Shown here: positions 45,350-54,299 of the stretch, one piece after another
How positions within the stretch are numbered: position 1 is the first letter of the stretch
How the letters are laid out: each line of letters opens with the position of its first letter
Origin: CBDHEY01 sp965262305
GTDB taxonomy: Bacteria > Pseudomonadota > Gammaproteobacteria > Pseudomonadales > Cellvibrionaceae
DNA: 64,000 nucleotides
Direction of reading: 5' to 3'
Assembly: GCA_965262305.1 (NCBI GenBank)
Contig: CBDHEY010000004.1
Coordinates: 310,001 to 374,000 of the forward strand
Notes under the pieces: generated by a model
Databases searched by the model: none
Told to the model about the DNA's origin: nothing
What the model saw: the letters and a program-made list of their open reading frames with translations, nothing else
Position numbers and translations under genes: made by a program

Positions 45350-47953
45350 TTACTGAGCTACACGCGGTAGATACCATTTGGCGAAAATACCATCTGATGT
45401 TACCCAAACTGCTATTCCACGACCATCGTCTAATATTTTTGCATCTATATCAAAAACAGTAGATTGCGGATTAGCTGCTTGAGAACTCGCACTCCAACCT
45501 AAACCTGGGTTAAATTCCGTTGATCCTACCTGACCACCAGATGATGAATTAAATTCGCCCCATAAATTAAAACCGTTGCCTTCTGAATTAACAAATAGAT
45601 TTGGCCCAGTTGGCGTGGTAATTATGTCTGGTATAGTATGAAGAACCTCAGGTGATGACCAGGAGCCATTCGCATAACGCAGCCCTTTTAAAGGCATTGA
45701 ATCACTATTAAAGTCAACCGTAAAGAAAGTTGTTATAAAATTATTATCACCATAAGCCGCCAAATCAAATAGGCTGTAGATGTCAGAATCTATTTCTACT
45801 TGTTCACCCCAACCTGATACAGGGTCATAATGCCTGGCCAGCACATTGTCGTCTCGGTCATCCCACACTAACATCGAGTGTCCACTTGCTGTTGTCGCAT
45901 ACCGAGCTACCGAATATAAATAAACAAAGCTCTCTATGATCTCGGCGTTAGACCATCCGCCACCAATACCAGCATACTCAGCTCGCCAAACATGCGAGCC
46001 CCTTTCATCATCTTGCACCCAAATACAAGCGGCACGGCCGCCACCAGCGTCGACCAACTGTGGATTTCCAGCACCTCCAAAAGCGTTATCAGTATTAATC
46101 ATAACTGGATCTGACCATACATTTTCGATTTCTAAATAATCGGTTGCCCAAAGGCCAGAACCACTCACATCAACACCCGCGAAGTGTCTCCAAACGACTA
46201 GGAGATTTCCTAAGTCATCGATATTAATTTCTATATTAGATGCAGAGCTAAATTGCCCTCTAAATATTTGTGAAATTGTTTCAGGTAGTTGCCAACTGTC
46301 AGATCCAGGATCATAGGTGCTCCACCAAACTCCGGTTTCCGCGATATCATCGCCGAAATCCGTTTCTTGTACCCAGACTGCATTGAAAAGGGTATTGCGT
46401 GAGTCATAAATAATCTCGATTTCTGATTCAGATACACCATCGGAATTTGTGATTCTATTTGGCGAACTCCAACTTGATGTTTCCGCATCAAAATAGCTGT
46501 ACCAAATACTAGATGTCCCACCACCCAATGGATCAACGGTCCAAACAGCCATTGCGTTCCCTCTAGAATCTAGTTCGATTCTAGGGCTGTAACTAAATGC
46601 CTCTTCAATTACCGCTAATTGCACTTCATTTATCCAGTCATTATCGACAGGCAAGACTATCGGCGTTGGGCTTGAAACAGGCGTTGGTGAAACATCCGGA
46701 GAAGAAACCGGCGTGGGTGAAAGCGAAGGAGAAGAAGATGGAGAAGGGTTGGGTAGATTACCATAGAAAAATCGGAACACCTCGATGCGTTCTCCGCGCA
46801 TGATCTCACCTTGCAATTGTGCCGACTCGTCACCCCATATAGCATTTAAATTGTAAGTCGTAGCGCCGCCAGAAAAGTGCGACAACAAAACTCGGTATTC
46901 GCCCACAGGCGCATTATCTCGCCAGAAGATGTTTTCAATGGCTTGATTTACACCTTGATCAACACTGTCGGCTTCGAGTTGACCATCAAACCCCTGACAC
47001 GTTTGCACACGCTCGCCATAAGAGATTTCGTTCCCACAGGGATCCACCACAATAAGATCAATATCATTATTGTTGTTTTCCCAAAGCACATTAACTTGCA
47101 CCACCCCGGATTCGCCTTGGAGGGAAATCGGGTTAGGATCTTCGATCATTGCAGGTAATGGAGAAAATCGGCGGCGCCCAGGAGCTTCGTCATCGACAAC
47201 AACGCCAAAACCCCAAGCTGGCGCAATGTCGGCTTCTCGAGCAACAAGCTCAAGAGCAAAATGCTTATCACCGTCGTCAAGCTCATCATCCAGAATAGTA
47301 ATAGTGATAAATTTCTCTTGCTCTCCAGCCTCGAAGACTAGAGTTCCCGATGCTGATAGGTAATCCAAGCCATCTAATGCGGATCTGTCTTCCGTTTGAT
47401 AATCAAACATTAAGGGGGCCAAAGCAGGTTCATCCAGAGATACGGTAAATACTAACTCACTTTCAGATTCTGATTTTGCTTCGCCAACAACGCGCAAAGG
47501 TCCTTGCAATGGATTTACGATTAAGCTAATGGTGTCGGAACTGGTAACACTTTCTAAGCCACTTTTAACTAACGAACCAGCAAGTCGAAAGTGCAAAACT
47601 GCTGGCTCTTGCATATCTGGAACTAACACAGAAGTTTCTGCTAAATGCGGATTTAAAATATATGCGGCTGGGCCACCAAGTTGCGTCCACTCATACTGAA
47701 TCGCACCATCCACACCATTAAGTTCGGCTTCACCAATAAGGGGGACAAGTAAATTTGGATCACTAATTTGATTAACACCAGCATCAACGTTGATTTCACT
47801 GTTTGCAGCAGATAATTTTTTAAATCGTTCAGTTTCTATAGTCAAATTATGATCAGAGTTTTTTGCGGTAAGTTGGCTGTTTCCACCTCCACATCCGCAG
47901 AGCCCTAAAATCAGAAAAAGTATGAGAAAAGTAGTAATCTTCAAAGTTTCCAT
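45350..47953 (-). CDS. Large lipoprotein: Calx-beta, YfaP-like and propeller-like domains
   Basis: Surface or outer-membrane lipoprotein of 867 residues. A signal peptide ends in a lipobox (LGLCGCGGG), so Cys20 is likely lipidated. An Ig-like region at about 50-145 is followed by a Calx-beta domain at about 150-245 (DYQTEDRSALDGLDYLSASG, FITITILDDELDDGDKHFAL). A DUF2135/YfaP-like domain is at about 285-400 (VNVLWENNNNDIDLIVVDPC). A Ser/Pro-rich linker (about 400-440) leads to a C-terminal domain of repeats of the type GxAMAVWxxD, VWWSTYDPGSDSWQLPE, a beta-propeller-like array to the end. Adhesion or extracellular binding is the plausible role. The family cannot be named precisely. Confidence 0.75.
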   Translation of the reverse strand: METLKITTFLILFLILGLCGCGGGNSQLTAKNSDHNLTIETERFKKLSAANSEINVDAGVNQISDPNLLVPLIGEAELNGVDGAIQYEWTQLGGPAAYILNPHLAETSVLVPDMQEPAVLHFRLAGSLVKSGLESVTSSDTISLIVNPLQGPLRVVGEAKSESESELVFTVSLDEPALAPLMFDYQTEDRSALDGLDYLSASGTLVFEAGEQEKFITITILDDELDDGDKHFALELVAREADIAPAWGFGVVVDDEAPGRRRFSPLPAMIEDPNPISLQGESGVVQVNVLWENNNNDIDLIVVDPCGNEISYGERVQTCQGFDGQLEADSVDQGVNQAIENIFWRDNAPVGEYRVLLSHFSGGATTYNLNAIWGDESAQLQGEIMRGERIEVFRFFYGNLPNPSPSSSPSLSPTPVSSPDVSPTPVSSPTPIVLPVDNDWINEVQLAVIEEAFSYSPRIELDSRGNAMAVWTVDPLGGGTSSIWYSYFDAETSSWSSPNRITNSDGVSESEIEIIYDSRNTLFNAVWVQETDFGDDIAETGVWWSTYDPGSDSWQLPETISQIFRGQFSSASNIEINIDDLGNLLVVWRHFAGVDVSGSGLWATDYLEIENVWSDPVMINTDNAFGGAGNPQLVDAGGGRAACIWVQDDERGSHVWRAEYAGIGGGWSNAEIIESFVYLYSVARYATTASGHSMLVWDDRDDNVLARHYDPVSGWGEQVEIDSDIYSLFDLAAYGDNNFITTFFTVDFNSDSMPLKGLRYANGSWSSPEVLHTIPDIITTPTGPNLFVNSEGNGFNLWGEFNSSSGGQVGSTEFNPGLGWSASSQAANPQSTVFDIDAKILDDGRGIAVWVTSDGIFAKWYLPRVAQ

Positions 47954-48181
47954 TGAACTCCTCCATGCAATTACAATAACGGTTTTGATAAATACTATTT
48001 ATTAAATTAAGCTCTCACCGAAAGAGCTTATAAAGAATGGCGGAACAAGATTACTTAATATTTAATTCCTTATTGTTAAACTCTTCGCAAATTTATTTAA
48101 ACACTCCTGTTTTTTAAGAATCGCTAAAAGATTTTTAAAAATGCCGACACTTCAAAAAGTATCACCTCGCAATATGGAAGT

Positions 48182-49351
48182 TTATTTTCCCTTATCTGGC
48201 CATGCCCAGAAGGGCCCATCTAACATTCCTTGCCCAATCACTTTTGTTTGGCCCAACTCTTTTTCTAAGCAAATTGAATTACAATCTTCCGCATTTTCCA
48301 ATGCCGCAATAAGTCGCGCTGCATGCGACACCACCCAGACTTGTGTGGTCTCGGATGCTTTGACAATAAGTCGTGCAAGTGCTGGTAACAAATCAGGATG
48401 TAAGCTCGTTTCTGGTTCGTTTAACACCATTAGCGGCGGCGGCCTTGGCGTAAGTAAAGCAGCCACCCAAAGTAAATAGCGCAGCGTGCCATCGGAAAGT
48501 TCCAAACCTGTTAATGGCCGCAGTAAACCATACTGGTTAAGTTCAATTGAAAACCGGCTATCTTCACCTATTTTTATATTCAGTTCCGCCCCAGGGAATG
48601 CGTCGGCGATAGCCTCTTGTAGAGCTTCAGGATCACCAATTTCTCTAATTGTTTGTAATGCCGCCGCGAGATCTCTTCCGTCATGATGTAGTACAGAGGT
48701 ACGAGTTCCTAATTGTGGCTGTCTTGAGGGTGCGTCTGAATCAGTCCTAAAATGGTCATAGAAACGCCAATTGCGAATATTATCTCGTAAGTTAATTACT
48801 TCTGGTGTGCGCACTGGGTCAGCAATTTGACTGAAAAGACTCTCAAAATTACTGGCGTGTTCAGAGAGCAATTCCCAACTGCGACCTGAACGGGTTTTTA
48901 TTAGTTTGGCTTCTCGATCTATAAGTGCACTCGCTGGCCGATAAGATTCACCGGCCCAAATAGATTCTTTTTTTATTTCAGGGTCTAATGCAAAAGCTGA
49001 AGACGAAGGCTCTGGAAGCCCAAGTGAAATTGAGTATCCAAAATCTTCTCCAGCAAAGCCGAGCCGCAGTCGCGTGCGTTTTTGTTTCGGCCCACCTTGT
49101 ACCCGTACTTCACCAGATAACATTCTTTTAGAAATGTTTTCAGGTCCCGCCCAAAAAGTTGATTCTAGACCACCCTCTTTTGCAAGAGCGTTGACTACTC
49201 CTCCTTGCGCAGTTTCTGCGAGTAATCTAAGTGCTTTGTAAAGATTAGACTTCCCCGACCCATTCGCACCTGTAACAACATTGAGATTTCCTAGAGGAAT
49301 AACCAAATTTAACAATGAACGATAGTTTGCAATAGCTATTGTTTTTATCAT
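48182..49351 (-). CDS. AAA-family ATPase (RecF/OLD-like)
   Basis: A 389-residue ABC-type ATPase of the RecF/SMC/OLD group. Walker A is VVTGANGSGKSNLYKALRLL near residue 32. The ABC signature region LSDGTLRYLLWVAALL and Walker B MVLNEPETSLHPDLLPALAR are close together near 285-325, with a switch His in VWVVSHAARLIAALE. Only a short insertion lies between the N and C halves (no coiled coil and no TOPRIM domain). This is the common stand-alone predicted ATPase of bacterial genomes (COG4637-like, from memory). Its role is unknown; relatives occur both as housekeeping genes and in phage defence. No partner nuclease is adjacent. Confidence 0.85.
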   Translation of the reverse strand: MIKTIAIANYRSLLNLVIPLGNLNVVTGANGSGKSNLYKALRLLAETAQGGVVNALAKEGGLESTFWAGPENISKRMLSGEVRVQGGPKQKRTRLRLGFAGEDFGYSISLGLPEPSSSAFALDPEIKKESIWAGESYRPASALIDREAKLIKTRSGRSWELLSEHASNFESLFSQIADPVRTPEVINLRDNIRNWRFYDHFRTDSDAPSRQPQLGTRTSVLHHDGRDLAAALQTIREIGDPEALQEAIADAFPGAELNIKIGEDSRFSIELNQYGLLRPLTGLELSDGTLRYLLWVAALLTPRPPPLMVLNEPETSLHPDLLPALARLIVKASETTQVWVVSHAARLIAALENAEDCNSICLEKELGQTKVIGQGMLDGPFWAWPDKGK

Positions 49352-49517
49352 AAATTGCTAATCCCTTTTACTTAAAGCATGATCGAAAGACGTGACTAAG
49401 TGGAGAATTTTTAAAACAGAAACCAATGATAATCTGTTTTAGTGATTTGTTCACAAACAGGTAATAATAAATACGTTAAATTGCTGGTATCAATAAACAT
49501 AATGGAGGATCCAGAAG

Positions 49518-49910
49518 ATGAAATTACAATTGCTAACAACAGGATCCATAGGAAAGGAAATAAGAATTAAAGAAAATCTTTTGCCAACCCTAACTCAGCT
49601 AATGGGTAAGGGTAATACACAATCAGCCTCAACATATCCAAATTTGACGTTAAAACGCGGCATATTAAACGCGTCCAGCGGGCTTTATGGCAAACCCTAT
49701 GCCACTCGTTCAACATCCGCAGATTCAAAATCTATAAGTTTTCAGCGATATTCAGTGGATCTCGGGTTAGCAAAAGCGATTCTAGAAACCCAAGCAGACG
49801 GGCATTATCTTATTGTCGATTTAATCATTAAAGAAAACGACAACCGGCAAGCATATAGACCTAGACCGGTTATTGTCACTTCATATTCAACTGGTGGATC
49901 TGCAGATTAA
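49518..49910 (+). CDS. Hypothetical protein
   Basis: A 130-residue protein with no recognised family. It starts MKLQLLTTGSIGKEIRIKEN and has basic, Ser/Tyr-rich middle and end segments (LNASSGLYGKPYATRSTSAD, DNRQAYRPRPVIVTSYS). It has no signal peptide or membrane helix. A good ribosome site (AATGGAGG) lies about 12 bases before ATG 49518, which supports expression. It sits between the OLD-like ATPase (divergent) and the P-loop kinase-like gene (convergent). Confidence 0.6.
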   Translation: MKLQLLTTGSIGKEIRIKENLLPTLTQLMGKGNTQSASTYPNLTLKRGILNASSGLYGKPYATRSTSADSKSISFQRYSVDLGLAKAILETQADGHYLIVDLIIKENDNRQAYRPRPVIVTSYSTGGSAD

Positions 49911-49919
49911 TGTTTTACA

Positions 49920-50486
49920 TTATTTATCGCACAAATCTAAAATTTCCCACGTTATATGAAAATCAGTTTTGTTTTCGGTATACACAACGTGCTTTGCTAA
50001 ATTGAAATTTGCCTTGCGCTCTATCCAAAATTTTAGATGATCGAAACCTTCTTCAATCCAGTCAGTTTTTCTAATTCTTATTGACCTCTCTCTCAAGATG
50101 TTTAGTGATTCGTTTAAATCAGGCGAAGGCAATAACAAGAATATATTTGTATAAGAGTCTAGAATTTTAGAAAGTTTACTTTGATATTTTTTATCGTGAA
50201 AACATGAGTGGCCCGCACCAAAATCAATGACGCAATCATTATGAGCTTCTAGAATTTTTTCGACTGCATAGAGCAAGGCGGGTTGCCTTTTCCGTCGCGC
50301 CGCTAGCGCTCCTACCTTCTTTTTTTCATTAATGAACAATTCATTGCTGAAACCAAGTTCATTGTAATACTGATTTGCAATACGATCGATAGAGACCTGT
50401 GGTCTGTCAATTTCCTGCGCAATTAATCCCGCTTGGGTTGACTTACCAACACAAACGGGACCAATCAAAATAATGTCTTTATTCAA
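49920..50486 (-). CDS. P-loop kinase-like protein (shikimate-kinase-like fold)
   Basis: A 188-residue protein with a P-loop at the N-terminus: MNKDIILIGPVCVGKSTQAG, then an Asp-Arg motif (SIDRIANQYYNELGF) typical of small nucleoside/shikimate-kinase-like folds. A second strand segment NDCVIDFGAGHSCFHDK and a lid-like basic part RERSIRIRKTDWIEEGF follow. The overall length and layout fit the AAA_33/shikimate-kinase-type group. Its phosphate acceptor is unknown. It lies 21 bases after the SRPBCC gene on the same strand, so could be cotranscribed. Its start, ATG 50486, is clear. Confidence 0.75.
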   Translation of the reverse strand: MNKDIILIGPVCVGKSTQAGLIAQEIDRPQVSIDRIANQYYNELGFSNELFINEKKKVGALAARRKRQPALLYAVEKILEAHNDCVIDFGAGHSCFHDKKYQSKLSKILDSYTNIFLLLPSPDLNESLNILRERSIRIRKTDWIEEGFDHLKFWIERKANFNLAKHVVYTENKTDFHITWEILDLCDK

Positions 50487-50506
50487 ACGTTAATCTCAAA
50501 GATAGA

Positions 50507-51016
50507 TTAATCTTTTCGATTCGCCACATAGGCTGCGAGTAATTCGAAAGCACCGCCCCAACCTTTTCCATGTTGAGGACGAGAGATTTCCCAAGCTTCT
50601 GCTTCTTCTTTTGTTGGGTTGATCGGTTGCCAAATAAATTCCATATGAGTCGTTCCATCTTCTTCACGCAACTTAATGGTTGCCATGATTTCTTTAGGCC
50701 AATTAGGTATTTGCGAAGGAAGAATTTCACCATCTTTATTGGACGGGTATTGAGTAAATCTAATTGTGTGATGAGGACTAAGCTCATGATATTTAGTCAG
50801 CAGCCACATTTCGCCACCACTTGGCATTCTCATTTTATGTAGTGCTGAACCACCTTCTTTTATATCGGCGAAGGCATATTCGCATAAAACATCATTATTC
50901 GGAACTTGCCAATTACAAAGATGTTCTTTTTGCGTCCAAGCGTCGTAAACTAAGCGCATTGGTGCGTTAAACGTTTTACTCAAAATTGAAGGCTCAACAG
51001 TAATTGGGTCATTCAT
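50507..51016 (-). CDS. SRPBCC (AHSA1/START-like) domain protein
   Basis: A 169-residue START-like protein of the Aha1/YndB-type. It opens with EPSILSKTFNAPMRLVYDAW, the usual first strand and helix, then KEHLCNWQVP and the central GGSALHKMRMPSGGEMWLLT strands; it ends with the C-terminal cavity helix (GKGWGGAFELLAAYVANRKD). Such proteins bind a hydrophobic ligand or act as toxin/antibiotic sensors. It overlaps the ArsR gene upstream by eight bases, a classic ArsR-SRPBCC operon in which the regulator controls its neighbour. Confidence 0.9.
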   Translation of the reverse strand: MNDPITVEPSILSKTFNAPMRLVYDAWTQKEHLCNWQVPNNDVLCEYAFADIKEGGSALHKMRMPSGGEMWLLTKYHELSPHHTIRFTQYPSNKDGEILPSQIPNWPKEIMATIKLREEDGTTHMEFIWQPINPTKEEAEAWEISRPQHGKGWGGAFELLAAYVANRKD

Positions 51017-51368
51017 GGTCTTTTCCTTTTAAGTCCTTTGCTTGGTTTTGTATATCAGTTAAGTATTCGTCAAGTTGATCAAATTGATCGATCCAATATT
51101 TTTCAAATTGTCTCACCCAAATTTGAACGGGCTTAAGTTCATTCGCATTTAGACGATAAAAGCGATGCCGCCCTTCTCTTCTTTCTGAAACTAAACCCAC
51201 CTCTTTAAGTACACTAAGGTGCTTGGAGACCATGGGTTGATTCCACGATGTTTCAGCCACAATATCATTCACGCTAAGCTCGCGCCCAACCAAGGTTTCG
51301 ATTAATTCTCGACGTTTAGGCTCAGCAATTACAGTAAAGGTGTCGTAAGTATTAGCAGTGCGAGGCAT
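51009..51368 (-). CDS. ArsR family winged-helix regulator
   Basis: A 119-residue ArsR-type repressor. The winged helix is TFTVIAEPKRRELIETLVGR, LSVNDIVAETSWNQPMVSKH, then LSVLKEVGLVSERREGRHRF (residues 8-75). It ends in a basic helix. No Cys-based metal site (CxC) is visible, so the ligand is probably not a heavy metal. It is the first gene of the operon with the SRPBCC gene, overlapping by eight bases. Confidence 0.92.
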   Translation of the reverse strand: MPRTANTYDTFTVIAEPKRRELIETLVGRELSVNDIVAETSWNQPMVSKHLSVLKEVGLVSERREGRHRFYRLNANELKPVQIWVRQFEKYWIDQFDQLDEYLTDIQNQAKDLKGKDHE

Positions 51369-51451
51369 AATTCAATTATATATACTTATATAGGAATATG
51401 TAAAACATAATTAAACCAAGGTAGAATTAGGGAAATGGAGAACACATAAAA

Positions 51452-51471
51452 AAGCCCGCATTAGCGGGCTT
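51452..51471 (-). terminator. Rho-independent terminator of the choice-of-anchor I gene
   Basis: A perfect 8-base stem, AAGCCCGC (51452-51459), loop ATTA, GCGGGCTT (51464-51471). On the minus strand the right arm leads into TTTTTTATG, a good T-tract, 21 bases after the stop of the minus-strand gene. Confidence 0.93.
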
Positions 51472-51492
51472 CGAAATAACAAATATTGCTAA

Positions 51493-53253
51493 TTAATCTT
51501 CAATTTCTTCAATGGTAATAGAAAAGATCGATGTGGTACCAGAAACTTCGTTACCAACAATTATAAGGTTTTCACCATTAGGGCTATCGTCAGCAGAAAC
51601 AAAGTAGATGCTTTCTGGGCCAAGGTCACCTGCAGCAGAGAAGTCATCAGCATCAACCAAGGCTTCAATATCAACAGTGAAATCACGTCGGTTGATATAC
51701 TGAACGAACTCAGGTGCTTCTGGTTCTGAGATGTTATAAACCATAATACCACCAACACGCTCTAAGCCAATAAATGCGTAGGTGTTGCCGTCAATTTCCG
51801 CAATTTCGATTGCTTCCGGCTCTGGCCCTTTGTCATCAGAACGGTTGTCACCGCCGTTTTCATCATTAGTCGCGTTAAATTCTTCACCCAGTTCTTCAGA
51901 GGTAATTCTTTCAAAGTCATCGCCACTGTCAAAAACGAGTGCGCCCGTTTCGCCATTCCAAATACTGAAAGAGCGCGCACCAAAGCTGTAAAGCGCTCGA
52001 TAAGTACAGGTTTCATCTGGCTGGCCAGTCGTAGCAATGCTGGTGTCATCAGTACATTCAACACCAAGATCAGTAAGCACTTTGATTCGACCAAGGTTTT
52101 CGTTTTCTGTTAGCACTTCTACGCTTTCAGCGAAATCCGTCAGATTTGGAAGATCAATCGTTGCACCGGCTTCTTCTGGATCAACAATGTCGCCAATTCG
52201 AATTTCGTCAACATAATCACCTGAGTCACTTTCGTACTCTCGGGAATCTCCCTCGTTAGCCGTCACGATATAGGTAGTACCATCCACTTCATATGCATCA
52301 GCAGAATCAGGCATAAATACACCAAACAAAGGCCAGTTTTGGATATTTATACCGTCATCTCGGTTACTCGCATCCAATTCATTTCCAGGAAGTGAATGAT
52401 CCTTAAAGCCCAAGCCCAATACAGCAGTGACTTCGCTATTTACGACATCGATAACAGCAACAGCGTTGTTTTCTTGTAAAATCGCCCAGGCTGTCTCACC
52501 GTCACCAGAAATAGCAATGTATTCTGGCTCTAAATCAGCCGCTACACTCGTTGCTTTTGCTGCGATGCGTACATTAGCGCCGAGAGTTGCTGTACCGCCG
52601 TCATTAAAGTCGGAAAAACCAATGCTAGTTACATCAGCTTGAGTTACAGTCGCTGCACCGCCACTGATATCAATTTTAGAAATGCTTCCCTCAGGATCGT
52701 TGGTATAGTCATCACTTGGCTCTCCTTCATTGGCAACAAGTACAGTATCGCCGTCTGGAGTGAACGTCAGCATATCGGGCAGTGCACCCGCTTCTACCGC
52801 CGAAAGAAAAGTACCATCAGTTTGGTAAAATACAACGTACCCATTAGCTTGCTTATCGTCTGCTTCGATCGCAACCGCAACAGTATTACCACTTACTGCA
52901 ACACTATTTGCAGCACCAAGATCATCTGCAGAATCAACTTCAGTTAAAGCACCAGCTACATCCGCTGCAACATCTAACGACATCGCAAGCGTTGGCGTTG
53001 CTGGAGAACTAAGATCCAACACATCAATTTGACCAGAATCAGCATTCACTATATAGGCTTGCTGAGTAGCCGAATCATAACTTACGATTTCAGCGGCACT
53101 TTCGTCGAAAACACCTGTTTCGTAACTGCCTAGGAAACTCAAGCTGATGGTTGAATCCGAATCGTCGTCGTCATCATCGCCGCCACAGGCAATTAATATT
53201 GTTGATGAAAAGATTGCTGTTGCTAAAAGTTTTTTGTTAAAACTTGCCAACAC
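51493..53253 (-). CDS. Choice-of-anchor I domain lipoprotein
   Basis: A 586-residue secreted protein of the choice-of-anchor I family (beta-propeller-like; often labelled alkaline-phosphatase-like). The signal peptide ends in the lipobox LIACGG, followed by an acidic DDDDDDSDS stretch that keeps the lipoprotein away from inner-membrane retention. Family segments are YDSATQQAYIVNADSGQIDV, GYVVFYQTDGTFLSAVEAG, EPEYIAISGDGETAWAILQE and TYIVTANEGDSREYESDSGD, then GPEPEAIEIAEIDGNTYAFI and the closing NLIIVGNEVSGTTSIFSITI. The role is unknown; relatives occur with phosphate-scavenging or secretion-linked genes. A terminator follows it. Confidence 0.85.
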   Translation of the reverse strand: MLASFNKKLLATAIFSSTILIACGGDDDDDDSDSTISLSFLGSYETGVFDESAAEIVSYDSATQQAYIVNADSGQIDVLDLSSPATPTLAMSLDVAADVAGALTEVDSADDLGAANSVAVSGNTVAVAIEADDKQANGYVVFYQTDGTFLSAVEAGALPDMLTFTPDGDTVLVANEGEPSDDYTNDPEGSISKIDISGGAATVTQADVTSIGFSDFNDGGTATLGANVRIAAKATSVAADLEPEYIAISGDGETAWAILQENNAVAVIDVVNSEVTAVLGLGFKDHSLPGNELDASNRDDGINIQNWPLFGVFMPDSADAYEVDGTTYIVTANEGDSREYESDSGDYVDEIRIGDIVDPEEAGATIDLPNLTDFAESVEVLTENENLGRIKVLTDLGVECTDDTSIATTGQPDETCTYRALYSFGARSFSIWNGETGALVFDSGDDFERITSEELGEEFNATNDENGGDNRSDDKGPEPEAIEIAEIDGNTYAFIGLERVGGIMVYNISEPEAPEFVQYINRRDFTVDIEALVDADDFSAAGDLGPESIYFVSADDSPNGENLIIVGNEVSGTTSIFSITIEEIED

Positions 53254-53492
53254 GTTTCACACCCCTCTGTATGTCAAATTAATAATTGAGGTGTCGATCA
53301 TCCGGGTAAACTATTTCATTTTTTTTACACTTATGTGGCTTTGTTTACTTTTTTGCATTGAGACTATCAATAATTCAGTAATAAGCGCATTTAATAAATA
53401 AGCGTTCCTAGTGCTGATCATAATCTGGCGCAACTGGAATCAAAGGTTGCTGACTAACCAGGTTGGCGATGAACATGCCATCAAAACCAAGC

Positions 53493-53915
53493 TTAAAACG
53501 GTTTGAACAAAACTAACATACAAATCATAAAGAGCATAAATATCTGTAGGTAAACCACTGCCTTTAATCTTGATTCGACATTAGCTAAATGAATTGAAAG
53601 TTCGATCCGCGTCATGAACCTAAGAAAATAACCGTGAAGTGCAGAAAATACTAAAACAAGAGATATTTTTATGAATAACCAAAATGATGGAAACCAATTT
53701 CCGTAGATCATGAGCGCACCACCAAAAACCCAAGTGCTTATCATCGCCGGAGTGGAAACGGTTGAAAAAATTATTCGGTACTTTTTTACAAACTCTCGCT
53801 TAAACGACAATTCCGATTGCCCCATGATTAAGAGAATTAATGGTGAAATAACCATAATGCCAACCCAAATTCCGAGGCTCGTCAAATGGCACGCTTTTAA
53901 CATTAGGTAGGTCAT
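53493..53915 (-). CDS. CopD/HemJ-like small membrane protein
   Basis: A 140-residue inner-membrane protein with four predicted helices. LKACHLTSLGIWVGIMVISP at the N-terminus has the conserved His in helix one, ISTWVFGGALMIYGNWFPSF and FWLFIKISLVLVFSALHGYF carry the later ones. This is the layout of the CopD/HemJ/DUF2269 superfamily. HemJ itself has a W-G-x-x-R pattern I do not see, so I call only the superfamily. It overlaps nothing and sits four bases after the DUF3817 gene, forming an operon; both are divergent from the AraC-type regulator. Confidence 0.7.
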   Translation of the reverse strand: MTYLMLKACHLTSLGIWVGIMVISPLILLIMGQSELSFKREFVKKYRIIFSTVSTPAMISTWVFGGALMIYGNWFPSFWLFIKISLVLVFSALHGYFLRFMTRIELSIHLANVESRLKAVVYLQIFMLFMICMLVLFKPF

Positions 53916-53919
53916 AGTA

Positions 53920-54231
53920 TTACGATTCTTTTGTCATCGACTTCTGTTTAGAAGCAAGGAAAGGGTCATTTATAAAAGTGCCGAAAGGAAGCAACGCTGC
54001 CAGCCAAACTCTCACGCACTCTTTAAAACGCCAAGATTCTCCCATAGCAGTGCTCAAGCTAAGCATTAGATAAATCAAAAACAGGATGCCATGTATCGAA
54101 CCCATTATTTTCACGCCCATAGGCTCGTGAAATAAATATTTAAGTGGCAAACAGATAAACAAGAGCAAGATTAAACTGAGCCCTTCTAAAAAGCCCACAA
54201 ACCTCAGCTTAGCGATAGGAGTTTTCAACAT
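53920..54231 (-). CDS. DUF3817 (YdzA-like) integral membrane protein
   Basis: A 103-residue protein with three helices, beginning IAKLRFVGFLEGLSLILLLF and containing PLKYLFHEPMGVKIMGSIHG, the DUF3817 signature (F.EG.S...LL...PLKY). It ends in a charged tail. The family is common and uncharacterised. It is the first gene of the operon with the CopD-like gene and lies opposite the GATase-AraC regulator, with an inverted repeat in the shared intergenic region. Confidence 0.85.
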   Translation of the reverse strand: MLKTPIAKLRFVGFLEGLSLILLLFICLPLKYLFHEPMGVKIMGSIHGILFLIYLMLSLSTAMGESWRFKECVRVWLAALLPFGTFINDPFLASKQKSMTKES

Positions 54232-54272
54232 ATGGCAATTTCACATCGTAAAAGTTGAATAGATATTAAAGG

Positions 54273-54299
54273 TTATGCCAAACTTCAAAAGTGGCATAA
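54273..54299. promoter_or_regulatory. Candidate operator: perfect 8-bp inverted repeat
   Basis: TTATGCCA (54273-54280), an 11-base spacer and TGGCATAA (54292-54299). It lies in the intergenic region between the divergent DUF3817 and AraC-type genes. The right arm abuts the first in-frame ATG (54300) of the regulator, which favours the next ATG (54321) as start. Confidence 0.6.
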
